A stretch of DNA of 64,000 bases from Angiostrongylus vasorum (lineage: Eukaryota > Nematoda > Chromadorea > Rhabditida > Metastrongylidae): positions 1 to 64,000 of the forward strand of contig JADANN010000037.1 of the NCBI GenBank assembly GCA_018806985.1, in the 5' to 3' direction. Positions 44,761-56,021 of this stretch are shown in pieces. The first letter of the stretch is position 1. Every line of letters begins with the position of its first letter. The notes under the pieces are model-generated. The model saw only the letters and a program-made list of their open reading frames with translations. It searched no databases and was not told the origin of the DNA. Position numbers and translations under genes: made by a program.

Positions 44761-45039
44761 TAATTTACAGAATTGCTTTCCAACCATCTACGATGCAGGT
44801 GCATGAGATGGTCGCTACGAAACAGTTTGGAGAATGTGCAAGGATAAAAGAAGGACTATTGCCAGTAAATATAGTTACTGTAAAAAATCATACGATAATG
44901 TGGAAAATGGGAACTATTTTTCCAGGAAATAGTTACTAAACCAAGTTAGATTTCATCCCCATGTGGAAATCAGAGGTTCCAATGCAATCTATGAGATATC
45001 ATTACACATGATGCAGGTTTTATCACTTCGCTCATTCTT

Positions 45040-46100
45040 CTTTTAGATTGCGTCAGCTTATGTTCGCCCAATGTACGGACGCTCGTCCTTGGGAAGATTT
45101 GTGCCCTCGTGGAGCCCACTCTAATGTTCTTTTCCGTCTATTTTTCGACTGGTTTTCTTGTTACATAATCACGCTATCTTCGACCAATCTGTGTTTCAAC
45201 GTCGATGTGTTTTTTTCTTGGTTCACAAAGATGTGATGGATTTCGAAGACCAAGGATTCGCGCTCCAGACAGATGTTGTGTGTGCCGGCTATATTTCAGA
45301 AAATGCCGCTCAAGCAATCTGTGAGTGGTTCATAAAATTTTGGCGTAGTTCATTATCGACCAATGTCCCTGACGCATAACACAATGCTAGAAAGATAGTT
45401 GAGTGAAAAAGGTTTTGCGGAGTTTCTCAGCGGGTCTGCTACTTGGTCTGTGGATTCTACGAGAGGCCCCATTGCAGCCCATGTTGCTCTCCATCTTCGC
45501 TCTAATTTCTTTTTTGTGTTGTTTTCCATGTTCACTGAGCGCACAAGGTCATGATGGTTTCTTTAATCAGCGAGCCGTCCAAGCAGATTTGGTCGCCTTC
45601 GCATCATGCATTTTCATTGAACTAGGTCTTCCTTCGATTTATGCATAGTTCAACCTTTTTTCCCACTTTATTGAGCTCTTGATCATCGACTCTGCTTTTC
45701 AAGTACCCCTTGAAAATATGACGACGTTGTCAAAGAACCGAGGGTTTGATAGAATTTTTTCCATCAATGCGTAAATTCTTCTTCCTGACTTTAATACACT
45801 GATCCTATTACTGCCACGCTGCCGCACTAAACACCATTTGCGATATTGTGTCGCCTAGTCGAATCCCTTTACATATGGGCTTAGTTACGGATCGGGAAAA
45901 ATTTTGGCTGCAACTACGATAACAATAGCTCGAGCTTGTGTATGAGACAAGTCTACTTCTTAGTCAGCGAGTGCTGATAGGGATTGCATTCGTTTCCCTG
46001 TTTCTGCCGAAGTCTTCTCATAGTCGACAAAGGTTAGGACGAGACGCATATGAAACTCCTGAGAGAGTTTTATGAGTTATATAGGATACTTCTCCGCTTC
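45040..46100 (-). mobile_element. relic of a second RTE family (reverse transcriptase part)
   Basis: On the minus strand, decayed coding: LTFVDYEK (about 46,035), GIRLGDTIS (about 45,865), RSVNMENNTKKKLERRWRA (45,544-45,480), ERHFLKYSRHTQHLSG (about 45,330) and RNPSHLCEP. These are the motif A region, the template-grip region and the conserved C-terminal part of RTE proteins, but the sequence differs from R1-R5 throughout. No endonuclease part is visible upstream. It lies in the region where later DUF273 exons would be expected. Confidence 0.75.
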
Positions 46101-46649
46101 GTTTTCCCTGTAGTCGAGAAATACCCGTACCACAGCGTTCCTTGCTCTTCACTACCATTCAGTCGGGGAAACGCTGTGGACTGGAAGTTCTCGTACCTTG
46201 TCATTAAGACTCCTTTAGAAAATGTTACCACTTCAATAACAACGAATTTTGAGATTAGTTGACTGACAGCTCAAGAAAAATGTGGCAATCTAAAATGTGT
46301 TGCATATTCATAGCTAAGTTACGAAAACTGTGAACCATTGTTTATCAACCTGGAGATTATCTATGATAGCGCACTTCTAAGTCTGAAGGTAGATGTAGTA
46401 GAACAGTTTGGAAGAGAATTTGCCGTCGTTAGATAAAAAAAGCAATGCTAACACTGATTATTGGAACTACACATATACACATACTTGGAAGCAAAACGGT
46501 GGTAGGTGCAATATACTGTTGTATGCAAAGGAGCACTTCATCACTCAAATTTTTTTTATCTGTGAAAAGAAAGTCCTTAATTGCGTTAGTGCAATAAAAA
46601 GCTCTTAAATATGGAAAACCGAGAAAGAGGCGAACAAGAAAGTGAATAC

Positions 46650-49600
46650 CTTCGGAAGTATTTTAATCTTCCCGAATGTGGTGTTGCTGCCTAATGCGTT
46701 TCGAATGCAGGCTTCATACAAGAACAAATCGGAAAATCCTTTCGAACTGCTATAAATGTTAAGACAGACGGGCAGTTCCACATTGTTCTTGGGCAGGATC
46801 GATTCAGCCAGATATGCCTGAAAACTTAACATATTATGGGCCGCTCTTTCGCTTCATTTACAAGTGATTTAGCTTTCGAAAAGTTCTAGACTGTCCTTCA
46901 CATCTGACCACTATAATATTTGAGATAATTTCGGTCACATAGATCCTTTCAAAGCAAATTGTTCAGTAACCTTTAAATTTCATGGATCACAGGAATTGGC
47001 CCCATCTCTCTTCCTTGTTGATCATCAACTCGAGCGAGTGCTTGTAAATCTTCTATTATCCCTTGTCGGCTGAAAGAGTAGCCCAGGGCGTTTTGCTAGC
47101 TATAGAAATTCTTCGAACATCATATCTTCTTTCCAGAGCTTTTGTGAAGAATTCTGATCATTGAGTCTCCGGAATTACTGCAGTAGGTTCAGTACGTTTG
47201 ACATTCTGTACAATCCCGTCGTTAAAGGGCTTTTTCCGTCGATTGTCGTTGATACGCAATACGTGTCCAGCTCCACGCCATCTTCGACAGTTTGGCACGT
47301 TGTTTTAGATTTTTGGTCGTCGACGTCGATCGGAGCTTTGGATAGCTTCCATTACCTGCGCAGCAAGGAGGACTCATAGCATCGCCCCATCGACTGCGCG
47401 TTCAATAACATCAAATAACCTTTATACTGCCTACGTTCCGACGACGTTTCAGACGCATACGTAAAGGCAGGAAGAATAGTGGAGTGAAAAAAGAGGGGCC
47501 TACAGTAGGGTGTTCTTGTCTCCTCATTCTCCTCGATGTTCTTGAAAGATCCAGGAGCCGCTTCGCTTCCTAATGCTCAACTCTAGAGCTAAGTCCCTTC
47601 ATCATGTTGATTCCCCTACCTAAATAGACGTAGGATAGGAGCATTCGCATTTTTCATCTCAGTTGAGCGTGAATAGAGCCAAACATAACCAATCCGTTCC
47701 TCATAAACATTATTTTTTGAATGATTTAGTAGAAGACCAACCTTTCCACAAACACTTTCAAGGTCAGTAAGGATTTTCTCTGCTTCGTTAATTTTTATGA
47801 TGTTCTAAGAACGACGCCATCAGCAAAGTGAAGATGGCATACTGCCGACCATCAATTTTCACTTCTGTGTTGACCCATTCCAATGTTCCTATGACATACC
47901 CGAAGATAGCAGCAAATAATTTTCACTTAATGGTACCAGCTTTGCCTAACCTTCTTTTTTGACGTCGACGTTAATACCGTTGTGAAATAGTGATATATTG
48001 ATAAATATTTTTGTTGAGCAAACACGGGAAGTTGTTATTTGATTATATTCTTTATTCATGAACATGGGGACTTTTTATGCGGATCTCACCTTCCTCAGAG
48101 CCTGGAAAGGTCGAGTTGACCGCAATCTACCCAGTCAAATACTTCCTAAACGAAACAGATACTAAAACAAGATTTCAATCACATTGAACACAGAATAGCT
48201 TCTTCCTACACTCACGGCGCTTTATGAATCTTCCACTGAAAATGCCTCGTGGAGACCAAACTGCACAGAGTTCACATGGAAGCGTAATATGCCTCTCACA
48301 TCAAAGCAGTCTTAAATACTGTCCAATATGAGGCATTCCTCCCGGCGGTTCATGTTCGGATTCTTGGAATTAATCTCGAACGCGTCGAGAGTTTTTGTGT
48401 TTGTATTTTCGCCTCTTGTGCGAGGATCGTAACTTCTACTTCAAAGACCTTCCCGTTACGTCTCTGTGTCTTATGCGTGCATAGTGGAGTACTTGGTTTG
48501 ACCTTAAGTTTGCCGCCTAGGTGTTCTTTTATACGGAAGCAGAGTGGTCTACCCATTTCGCCAATGTATTTGTCCTCGCACACTTTACAAGGGATCAGAG
48601 AGACTGTTACCCAAACTCATGCAATCACTGTCTCTACCATTAGGACAAATTACGCAATTTTTATGTTGAGCATAGACGGTCATATAGGCGGTCCCACTAG
48701 CTGGATTTTTAGAGTATTTAAAACTGTTATTTTAATGTGAGATGCACATCACGCTTCCACGTGAACTCTGTGCATTTGGTCTCCACGTGACATCGTTAAG
48801 TTTGAGTAACAGTCTATCTGATCCGTTGTAGAGCGTGCAGGGGATGAATACATTGGCGAAATGAATAGACCACTTCGCTTCCGTGTAAAAGAACACCTAG
48901 ACGGTAAACTTAGGGTTAAACCAAGTACTCCACTATGCACGCATAGGACAAAGAGACATAACGAGGAAGGTTTTGAAGTAGAAGTTACGATCCTCGCACA
49001 GGAGGCGAAAATACAAACACAAAAAACTCTCGAGGCGTTCGGGATTAATTCCAAGAATCCGAACATGAACCGCAGGGAGGAATGCCTTATAATCACGTGT
49101 CATATTAGACAGTATTTAAGACTGTTTTGATGTGAAAGGCACATTACGCCTCCATGTGAACTCTGTGCGGTTGGTCTCCACGTGGCATTTTCAGTGGAAG
49201 ATTCATAGAACGCTGTGAGTGTACGAAGAAGCTACTCTGTGTTCAATGTGATCGAAATCTTGTTTTAGTATCTGTTTCGTTATGGAAGTATTTGGCTGGA
49301 TAGATTACGGTCTACTCGACCTCTCCAGGCTCTGAGAAAGGTGAGATCCGCATAAAAGTAGGTTTTTCGTGATTAAAGAATGTAATCGAATAACATTCCG
49401 TGTTTGCTCAACAGGAATATAAAGAGTTATTTGATCAGAGCCAAGGTTAAGAGAAAGTCGGTCAAGAGAATTATTACGAGTGATATTTTGGTAGCGAAAT
49501 TTTTGTATAGCTTACGAAATATCTTTATGTTACACATTGAGTGTGGAAACCCTCGCTGTCTATTGCCTCCATGATTGCTTCTATTTCAGCTGCGCCAAAA

Positions 49601-52600
49601 GCTTCTTTTAAATCGAAAGAATTGATGGATAAGTCTTGTTATCGTTTGTTTGTGGTCCATCTTAGTGAAATCGTTGTGGAAGGACCATGCCTGCTCAGGT
49701 GGCTGACCTTCATCCAATGTTCTATCAATCTTATCTGGGATGACACGAGCGAAGAGTTTGTAGACGACAAATAGCATACAGATTGGTCGATGGTTGCCGA
49801 TATCGTGGAGGTTCCCATCCTGAACAGAAGCTCTTTCTTGCTGGGCGTTACAGTATCTTCACCAACGAAATAGCAAGCCGGGTTTCAGGAGGACTCAGCC
49901 GGTGGCACGACGAAGGAACCCCCTCTTTATCTTATATGAGAGAAGAAGAACGTGGCAACAGAAGAGTACAGAGTACTAATAGTGAAGTATTTTTTCCACT
50001 GCGTTGTTGGAAGCTATAACTTTCCCATCCAGGTTTCGGTGTGCAAAAATATTTTTTTCCGTAATCGCCGAATTTTTGGTGGGTTTGCGAATGCTTTTCT
50101 CAGCTTCTGCAGCTTCCACCATAACTAGTGTACTTTTTTTCTTTAAGAGCTTCTTATTCCACCTGCCTGCACCGTTTTGCAAATCGAACGTGAGCCATAG
50201 GTCCATAACAGTAATGTGAAGATGTTAAATGAACCGATCATGTTTCTCGACACAATATTATCAAGAACGGCATCTTTCCAATAACATTTAATAAATGCCA
50301 GCTTAATGAGGTCTTTAGATTCCGTTTTTTATACTTAGATGCCTTCTCTACCTTTCAGCAAAAAATGGAGTCTTGCACGAAGGAGGCGATGGCCTCATCC
50401 CGTATAGAATTTTGGGAGAACAGCGACATCGGTTGGGCGAAACATTCGATTCACTATGATATGGCCTATTTCGTTATGATACTGTCCATTGGAAGACTCC
50501 CACGTCCAAAACCGACTTCTGCGGTTTCCAGAATTACAGGTTACCATTAATAGTCTTGATCGTCATGATAAACTAAGAGAGCCGCTCACCCTGCTTGTTC
50601 CATTGTAATCCGTGACTCTCAATGTGACATTCTTCAGACGTTCTTCTTGGTTTAATTTTAGCGTTAAGATTTCCAGTGATAACCTTGAAGAATGTATGGT
50701 CTTTTCTGTAGAACTTTTCCAAGTTCATATAAAATGCTCCAACTTCGTCTTCGTCAAAACTGCGCGTAGACGACGATTTTCAGAGCCGGTATTGATCCAC
50801 ATCTTTTTAATCGTAAACGTCTGATTCGGGTTGTTATTTGTTCGAATGAGTCGATGTTCATGGACAAACTCGTGTTGACGAGAACGCCGATGCCGCCGAC
50901 TCCTCTACTGTGGCATGTTCCGTAGGAACAGTTCTTCTCATGTGTCATAGACGGCGTTAAGTGGTTGGTGTCTTCTAGTCTCGGCAAGCCCGATGACGTC
51001 GTGCCTTATCCTTCCTGTTTGTGTGACCAAGTCTTCTATCGAGGACTCAGATGCAAGTGTATTTGCATTGTAGGTGAAGATCATCACCTATGTCTTTTGC
51101 GATTTACGCAGCCTTACAACGTCCTGCGATTTTGGAAGCCCTCTCTGTACTCCTTCTTCTCAACGCTGCCTTATCAGGGGCTAGTTAGGGGTCAGAAGAA
51201 TAAGATGCGTTCATTTCATTGCACTTAACGTTTCAAACCCAAGCATAGATTTCCAGGCTCTGAATTTAAGAGCTAGGTATGATACTCATGGGTAGTTTGT
51301 CAGACTCTCCGTAGACTGGGGAGCTCAATTGTTGGACTCAACTTCTAACCGACTCACATATTCTTCCCTGTTAGCCGATATAATCCGCATAAACGAGAAC
51401 ACACCTGCGCACGCATGCATGGATACGTCTTCGTAAACAAAGAAGATATTTGCTAAAACCGGCTTAGCAGAAACAAAGCATCCGTTTCCTGGATCGACTT
51501 GTGTCTTGTGTCAAGGAACCATAATGTCGCTTTTCCTCCGTAGTTATTCCCCTATGCGCGACGTGTCATGTTACCTCGGAACTAACCGGCATTAAATTTT
51601 TTTATACAGAGATCCGTGGTCCACTAGAGTATAGAAGGGTTTTCTTAGGCAAACTTCAATCATAGTGTCATTCGCTCGACTTGGCAGCATTTTAATTCTC
51701 AGCCGCTTACGCTGTGCATAGAAAATTTTCAGGACAACAGTACACCCAAATTGCTATCTTGCGTATCCTTTCCTTAACGATCAACTTTTTTTTCTTAAGA
51801 GAAGACTGAAGCATTGCCAGTAGTTTTGGTTGCAGTTACGTATGGCGGTGGCGAAAATCAAAAACCTTTCTTCAGCCTCCTATGAATTTATTCGACATGG
51901 GAAAAGCATGTGCTAAAATGCACCGTAATGACGAAAAAACAGTCAAAACGCTTACATGAAGCGCACCATTGTCAGTTCCATGAAAGCTTTTTGGCAATCG
52001 AAACTCGTAGTCTGCGAAACCTTAAATGATGCGACGTAGAGTTATGAAATTACTGAATAGCACCGAAGTGACGTCGTTACCCTATACGAAAAAAACCTTC
52101 CTTGAAGAAAGAGTTGTGACCAATTTGAATTTCTTACTAGATATGATCCAGCCATAACCTCCCAGTTGTAGAAGCGATCATAGAATATTATTTCCACTTT
52201 CGGATCAATGAATTCCTCGATTCGCCTGGAGAACTCGACTTGTTGGTCATACAATAATATCTCTCCCTCATAGGAAAATATTCTTTGACAATTTTTCCCC
52301 TTTATGTCGCAAGAGTAAAAGCTATCTTTTGATCTCATTATCTTAAAAGGCAGTTTGAACGATATATTTAGTTTTCTCCAAACTCAAGCAAGCCATCGAT
52401 TCCTCAGAACTTCCACTTTCTAAAATGACAGAAACTTATAATTACACTGTAGTTCTTGTCAACTACCCTTGTTGAAATGATGCGAGGTTAGTATAAATTC
52501 TTACTGGCCGCACGCGTAACACTAAACTGCTCTGAAGAAGGAGAAGTCGCAAAAAACGTCAGCCATCGAATCACAACAGCAAGAACTGATAGCAATCTCG

Positions 52601-53270
52601 TCTCAGCTCAACAAGGGCAGTTCGTAAGAACTACACATAACAATTATTGATCCCGAGGTTTATATAAAGTCAGTCAGTTTTGAGTTACACATCAGTTAAT
52701 TCGTAAAAAACTATAAGCAGCTCCAGTAGAAGTGCAGGAGGAGTTCCTTTTTCTAAACTCTTAACAATGTGCTTCAATTCCTCAATTTATGGTAAATAAC
52801 CTCTTCGGATTTACTACTCCTATATCGGAGTCTATGAATAGAACGTAGTCGAATCCCGTGAATTCTTTCAAGAATTGAGCAACGACACAATGACGCCGAA
52901 AGAACACCTGAAGAAAAACTTCATACTCTAACAATGCTGGAAAGACCTGAATTCCTTTCATTTTCTGCGGCTTTGCGAACTTTTTCGGTCGTTGCCAACA
53001 ATGTTCCAAAAATATACGAACACCCACGTCACGATGAGGACAGGTGAGATTCTGGTAATTGTCGCTACTCAGTATTCGAAAATGATAACTTTGAATTGAA
53101 CTGTAGCACAACACGCTTTCTGAAATGCCATCATTTATTTTCTGCTTCCAACGTGTTAATAAGATCCGTTTAAGTAGAAGTCCAGAATTAAAAGGCTCAC
53201 AGCCGTGCGTGGCTGGAGTTTCTGCGGAAGTCAACAAACTTCGAAATTTGTGTTCGACCAGCGCCAGCAA
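46650..53270 (-). CDS. DUF273-family protein (putative glycosyltransferase-like), five exons visible, partial
   Basis: Minus-strand exons: A1 to 53,028 (upstream border unclear, open from 53,270; [20 protein letters not shown]); A2 52,907-52,801 ([16 protein letters not shown], then [17 protein letters not shown]); B 52,225-52,097 ([39 protein letters not shown]); C about 52,020-51,956 ([20 protein letters not shown]); D 46,817-46,650 ([45 protein letters not shown]). The 120-bp intron between A1 and A2 is open in frame. This succession is characteristic of the nematode DUF273 family. The DSD of [10 protein letters not shown] resembles the DxD metal/nucleotide-sugar motif of GT-A glycosyltransferases, so an enzymatic role in the secretory pathway is an inference. 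The B-C junction is out of phase by one base with canonical borders. The C-D intron is 5.1 kb and holds RTE R4. The expected last exon and N-terminus were not found. The gene may be inactivated or affected by a sequence error. Confidence 0.85.
47989..47996. repeat. left target-site duplication of the PLE in R4
   Basis: AGTGATAT, identical to 49,479-49,486. Confidence 0.82.
47997..49478. mobile_element. Penelope insertion made of two opposed 3' halves, within RTE R4
   Basis: The left half is minus strand: [26 protein letters not shown] (48,577-48,518) and [17 protein letters not shown], then tail and terminal repeat toward 48,000. The right half is plus strand: [20 protein letters not shown] (48,861-48,920), [17 protein letters not shown] and [14 protein letters not shown], then tail and terminal repeat to 49,478. 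The unit thus has terminal inverted repeats. AGTGATAT flanks it at 47,989-47,996 and 49,479-49,486. Joining across one copy restores the RTE reading (TKISLFHNG). Confidence 0.88.
49479..49486. repeat. right target-site duplication of the PLE in R4
   Basis: AGTGATAT, 8 bp like the duplication around the PLE in R1. Confidence 0.82.
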
Positions 53271-53279
53271 GAGTTTTAG

Positions 53280-54330
53280 TTACCACATGAATTTTAGATA
53301 ATGGAACAAAACGTTTGGGAAGGCGAAACAAGATGACAACAAAACAGAGTGTGTTCGACAGTTTTCAGTAAAATGGTTAGATGTTAGCAGGTAGGGCAAA
53401 AACCAAGCAACCACTGATGTCATTCAGACTAAATATTTTAATAGTTATATGTGATTACTTAACTTTTTCCTGTTAACTGAAGGTAAACTATGTGAGAAAA
53501 TGGGAGTGAGAAGAAAACAAATGTAAAGAAAGTAAGACTTGCTGATGGCGTGTTGGTATGAGCTGTTATCTCCATCAATTACTTCTACGATTCCGATGCG
53601 GTACGTCGAGTTCCTGCAAACGCACGTCGTGTTTAACTGAATTAGGGGAAAAAAATCAGCTTACCAAATCCATTCGATACTCTTCTAAAAGTGCTGTTTT
53701 AAAAAAAGCGGTGGACCGAAATTCAACATACGTCCTAAGGATTAGAAGGATAAATTCACCATTAACCGATTGCCTGCCTGGTGGGCCACATGTGACCCGC
53801 TCAGCAGCAGGCAAGTGGGAACTGGTTAGTCATGTACGACTCATGTTCTTCCAACCATTTATTTTCTTCCCTTGACTTTTTTCTGCACTTTCACTTGATG
53901 CTTAACTTAACCAGCACGGCTTCTGTAACAGGCGTTCAAACATTTCATTTTGCACTTATGCACTAACCCAGGACCGACATTCTTCCAACCTCACCACTGA
54001 TCTACAATTAACTGTTTTCTTGACGAGCAAACATGAGGTTATTATCACAGCATTTACTCAATCATAGTAGCTGAAGCTTTAGCATTATCGCCTTCGTCAA
54101 ATCCTGGAAAGGTGAGATTGACACGCAACGCACTCAATCAAACACTAAACTACAGCACGTGAAACACGCGTAAATTTTCACTGCTTAACAGAAAGTCGGT
54201 CTTGAGAATCTGCTTTTTGTACAAGCTGCTGTATCGCTATCACATGTGTATTATCTGTAAAAGCTTTGTATAGCTTAAATCACAATGTTAAGTTCATTTA
54301 TTGCCTACTAGAATTTTCACTCCAAAGTGT
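53280..54330. other. no gene recognised
   Basis: Should contain the 5' exons and promoter of the DUF273 gene if it is intact, but none could be placed. A decayed PLE terminal-repeat-like stretch (GCTGAAGCTTTAGCATTATC, CGCCTTCGTCAAATCCTGG) lies near 54,070-54,110. Confidence 0.35.
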
Positions 54331-54332
54331 TG

Positions 54333-54770
54333 TGCGAAATCAACCACAATGATGTTGAGAAATTTGCAAAACTCTGAGTGCAAGTGCCTGCGGAGGGGGA
54401 TCGAACACGTTATTATCTTTTCCGGTTGATAATACTTTCACCACAACGCCATGCGGGTCCTTCGCTTTCGAATTTCTCTCAATTAGTTTTCTATCTACCA
54501 GTGCCATCAGCAATCATTCATCAGTGAAATAAAAAGGTTCAACTATAACCTCAGCTTTAATTCAGTTCAATGACGATCTGTGCTTCACAGATCAATCCCA
54601 TTGACGAGTGATTGCCGATGGCACTGGTAGATAGAAAAACTAGCTGAGAGATATGCGAAACGAAGGACCTGCATGGTGTGGTGGTGAAAGCATTAGTCCC
54701 CTGAAAGAACAATAGCGTGTTCGATTCCCACCGCAGCCACCTGCCATCCGGAGTTTTGTGCTTTGTATAG
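54333..54770. repeat. paired inverted tRNA-like repeat (SINE2), well-defined copy
   Basis: The left arm is a reversed unit (GGGGATCGAACAC at 54,397-54,409, the complement of a B box). The right arm is a forward unit with GTGTGGTGGTGAAAGCATTAG and B box GTGTTCGATTCCC (about 54,716). The centre has complementary GCCATCAGCAATCA and TGATTGCCGATGGC. Outer flanks GTTTTGCAAA-like. Confidence 0.7.
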
Positions 54771-55249
54771 TCTTCAGAAGCTCTCTACAGTCCCCCCTTT
54801 AAGCATTATCTCTAGTTCCTTCTTTTGAAACCCCGCTCATTACAGAAGGGATGTAAGGAGCACTATTAGTCATCCGGAGAGAGCGCCCGCAGTCTCACTG
54901 CCTCAGGTTCTCCGCATTCCAGTGTTCCCTGCTTCGCCCAAGTGCTTCGCTCATATCCATTCGCTCAACTAGATATCGTCAGATTGTTAATATTGTATTG
55001 TTATTATTGCTATAAACTGTTTTAACCCAAACTTGAGGTTGTTCTCTGTAGCTGCGGAAAAAGTCCCGCGTGGCAAACTCGCACAAAGTCGAGCATTCCA
55101 TCTACAGTTGGAGGACAGGAGACAAATCCGACTAACTACTACTATGTTCCACTGGTCAACTTGTACAGAGTACTTCAAAAAGCGACTTACCTTTAACCAC
55201 ACTATGACTAAAGAGTGGGTGTTCTTCCGTTGACAAGCTAAAACGAATC

Positions 55250-55720
55250 TTATAAAATAAATTTTGTTCGGTTAACATTTCGACGTCTCCGTCTTTCTCA
55301 GAGCCATTGATCCGAGTTGATGGTCCACAGTCGTTTCTCTTCTCTGTGGGGGTCTTCGTCGTCGTACCGAGTTAGATCTTTCTCAGCGGAACATCACTCG
55401 AATAAGGCAAACTCTCCCGGCGCGGCGCCTTTATACAGGACAGTTGTTGTTGTATAAGTATCCGCTGGTAGTAATTTGTTATTCAGCTGGTAAACGATCC
55501 TGCATCAGTTCAGTCCGCACAGCAACAACCGCCTTGTGTAGAAAAGCGAGCGCTGCCGTGTGACGTTGCCTCATTCGAGCGGTGCTTTACTGAAGAAGAT
55601 CCGATTCGATACGAAGACGAAGATGAACAACTGTGGACCATCGACTTGGATCATTGGCTCTGAAGAAGATGAAGACGTCAGTGAAGCTTATTTGGTCAAC
55701 CAGGCCTTAGCTCATTAATG
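55250..55720. repeat. inverted pair of repeat family D ends with TGACGTC/GACGTC motif
   Basis: 55,255-55,340 and 55,628-55,700 are inverted copies (ACTGTGGACCATC, GGATC, TGGCTCTGA and GACGTC blocks in complementary order). Each carries GGCTCTGA(A/G)AA..., the first half of the hammerhead-like layout, but stem II and GAAAC are not preserved. The interior matches the region after the PLE relic at 8.2-8.3 kb. Probably the terminal repeats of a separate PLE subfamily. Confidence 0.5.
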
Positions 55721-55941
55721 AAGGAACACGTAAAACACTGAGTGTTTAAAGGAAGCTGTTTATCATGCGAATAAAAATCTATGTATTAAGCTTTATCTAA
55801 AGTATTTGGGTGAGCACATTGTGTGTCGAACTAACGGTTCGAAGCTGTGGAGAAGACGAAACCACCGAAACGTCGGCTATGGTGAATGAATAAACGCTCT
55901 GATATAAGCAGCGTGTCTGTTCATGAAGAAATAGTACATTA

Positions 55942-55944
<3 letters not shown>

Positions 55945-55977
<33 letters not shown>
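55945..55977. repeat. (TA)n microsatellite
   Basis: An uninterrupted run of about 16 TA units. Confidence 0.95.
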
Positions 55978-55981
<4 letters not shown>

Positions 55982-56021
55982 TCGTACAACCACCCACCCA
56001 ACAACGACAAAGGCCGTTCTA

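Larger units (their letters stand above)
47005..51632 (-). mobile_element. RTE-clade LINE R4, interrupted by a Penelope insertion, inside a DUF273 intron
   Basis: Minus strand: a 5' untranslated part (51,632 to about 51,060), endonuclease start (ATTNARTL-equivalent decayed, about 51,070), [20 protein letters not shown] (about 50,860-50,800) and the linker (about 50,400-49,990). RT start then runs to the [10 protein letters not shown] region (about 49,575-49,545). After the insert (47,997-49,478), the RT continues (INVDVKKEG, about 47,965) to the 3' end near 47,005. Numerous stops. Same orientation as the host gene. Confidence 0.88.

Noticed and set aside
45048..45379. Plus-strand frames with an apparently cysteine-rich, spliced reading after TTCTTTTAG
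   Set aside because: The opposite strand reads as the C-terminal part of an RTE relic (ERHFLKYSRHTQHLSG), which explains the open frames better.
52525..52565. Hammerhead-like string CTGCTCTGAAGAAGG...ACGTCAGC
   Set aside because: Stem II and the GAAAC core are not preserved and stem I does not pair beyond three bases; a decayed terminal repeat at best.
53558..53875. 105-codon plus-strand frame near the DUF273 gene
   Set aside because: No recognisable motif and no splice context; composition looks like a chance frame.
55945..55977. TA run as a possible origin or regulatory element
   Set aside because: An ordinary dinucleotide microsatellite is sufficient to explain it.
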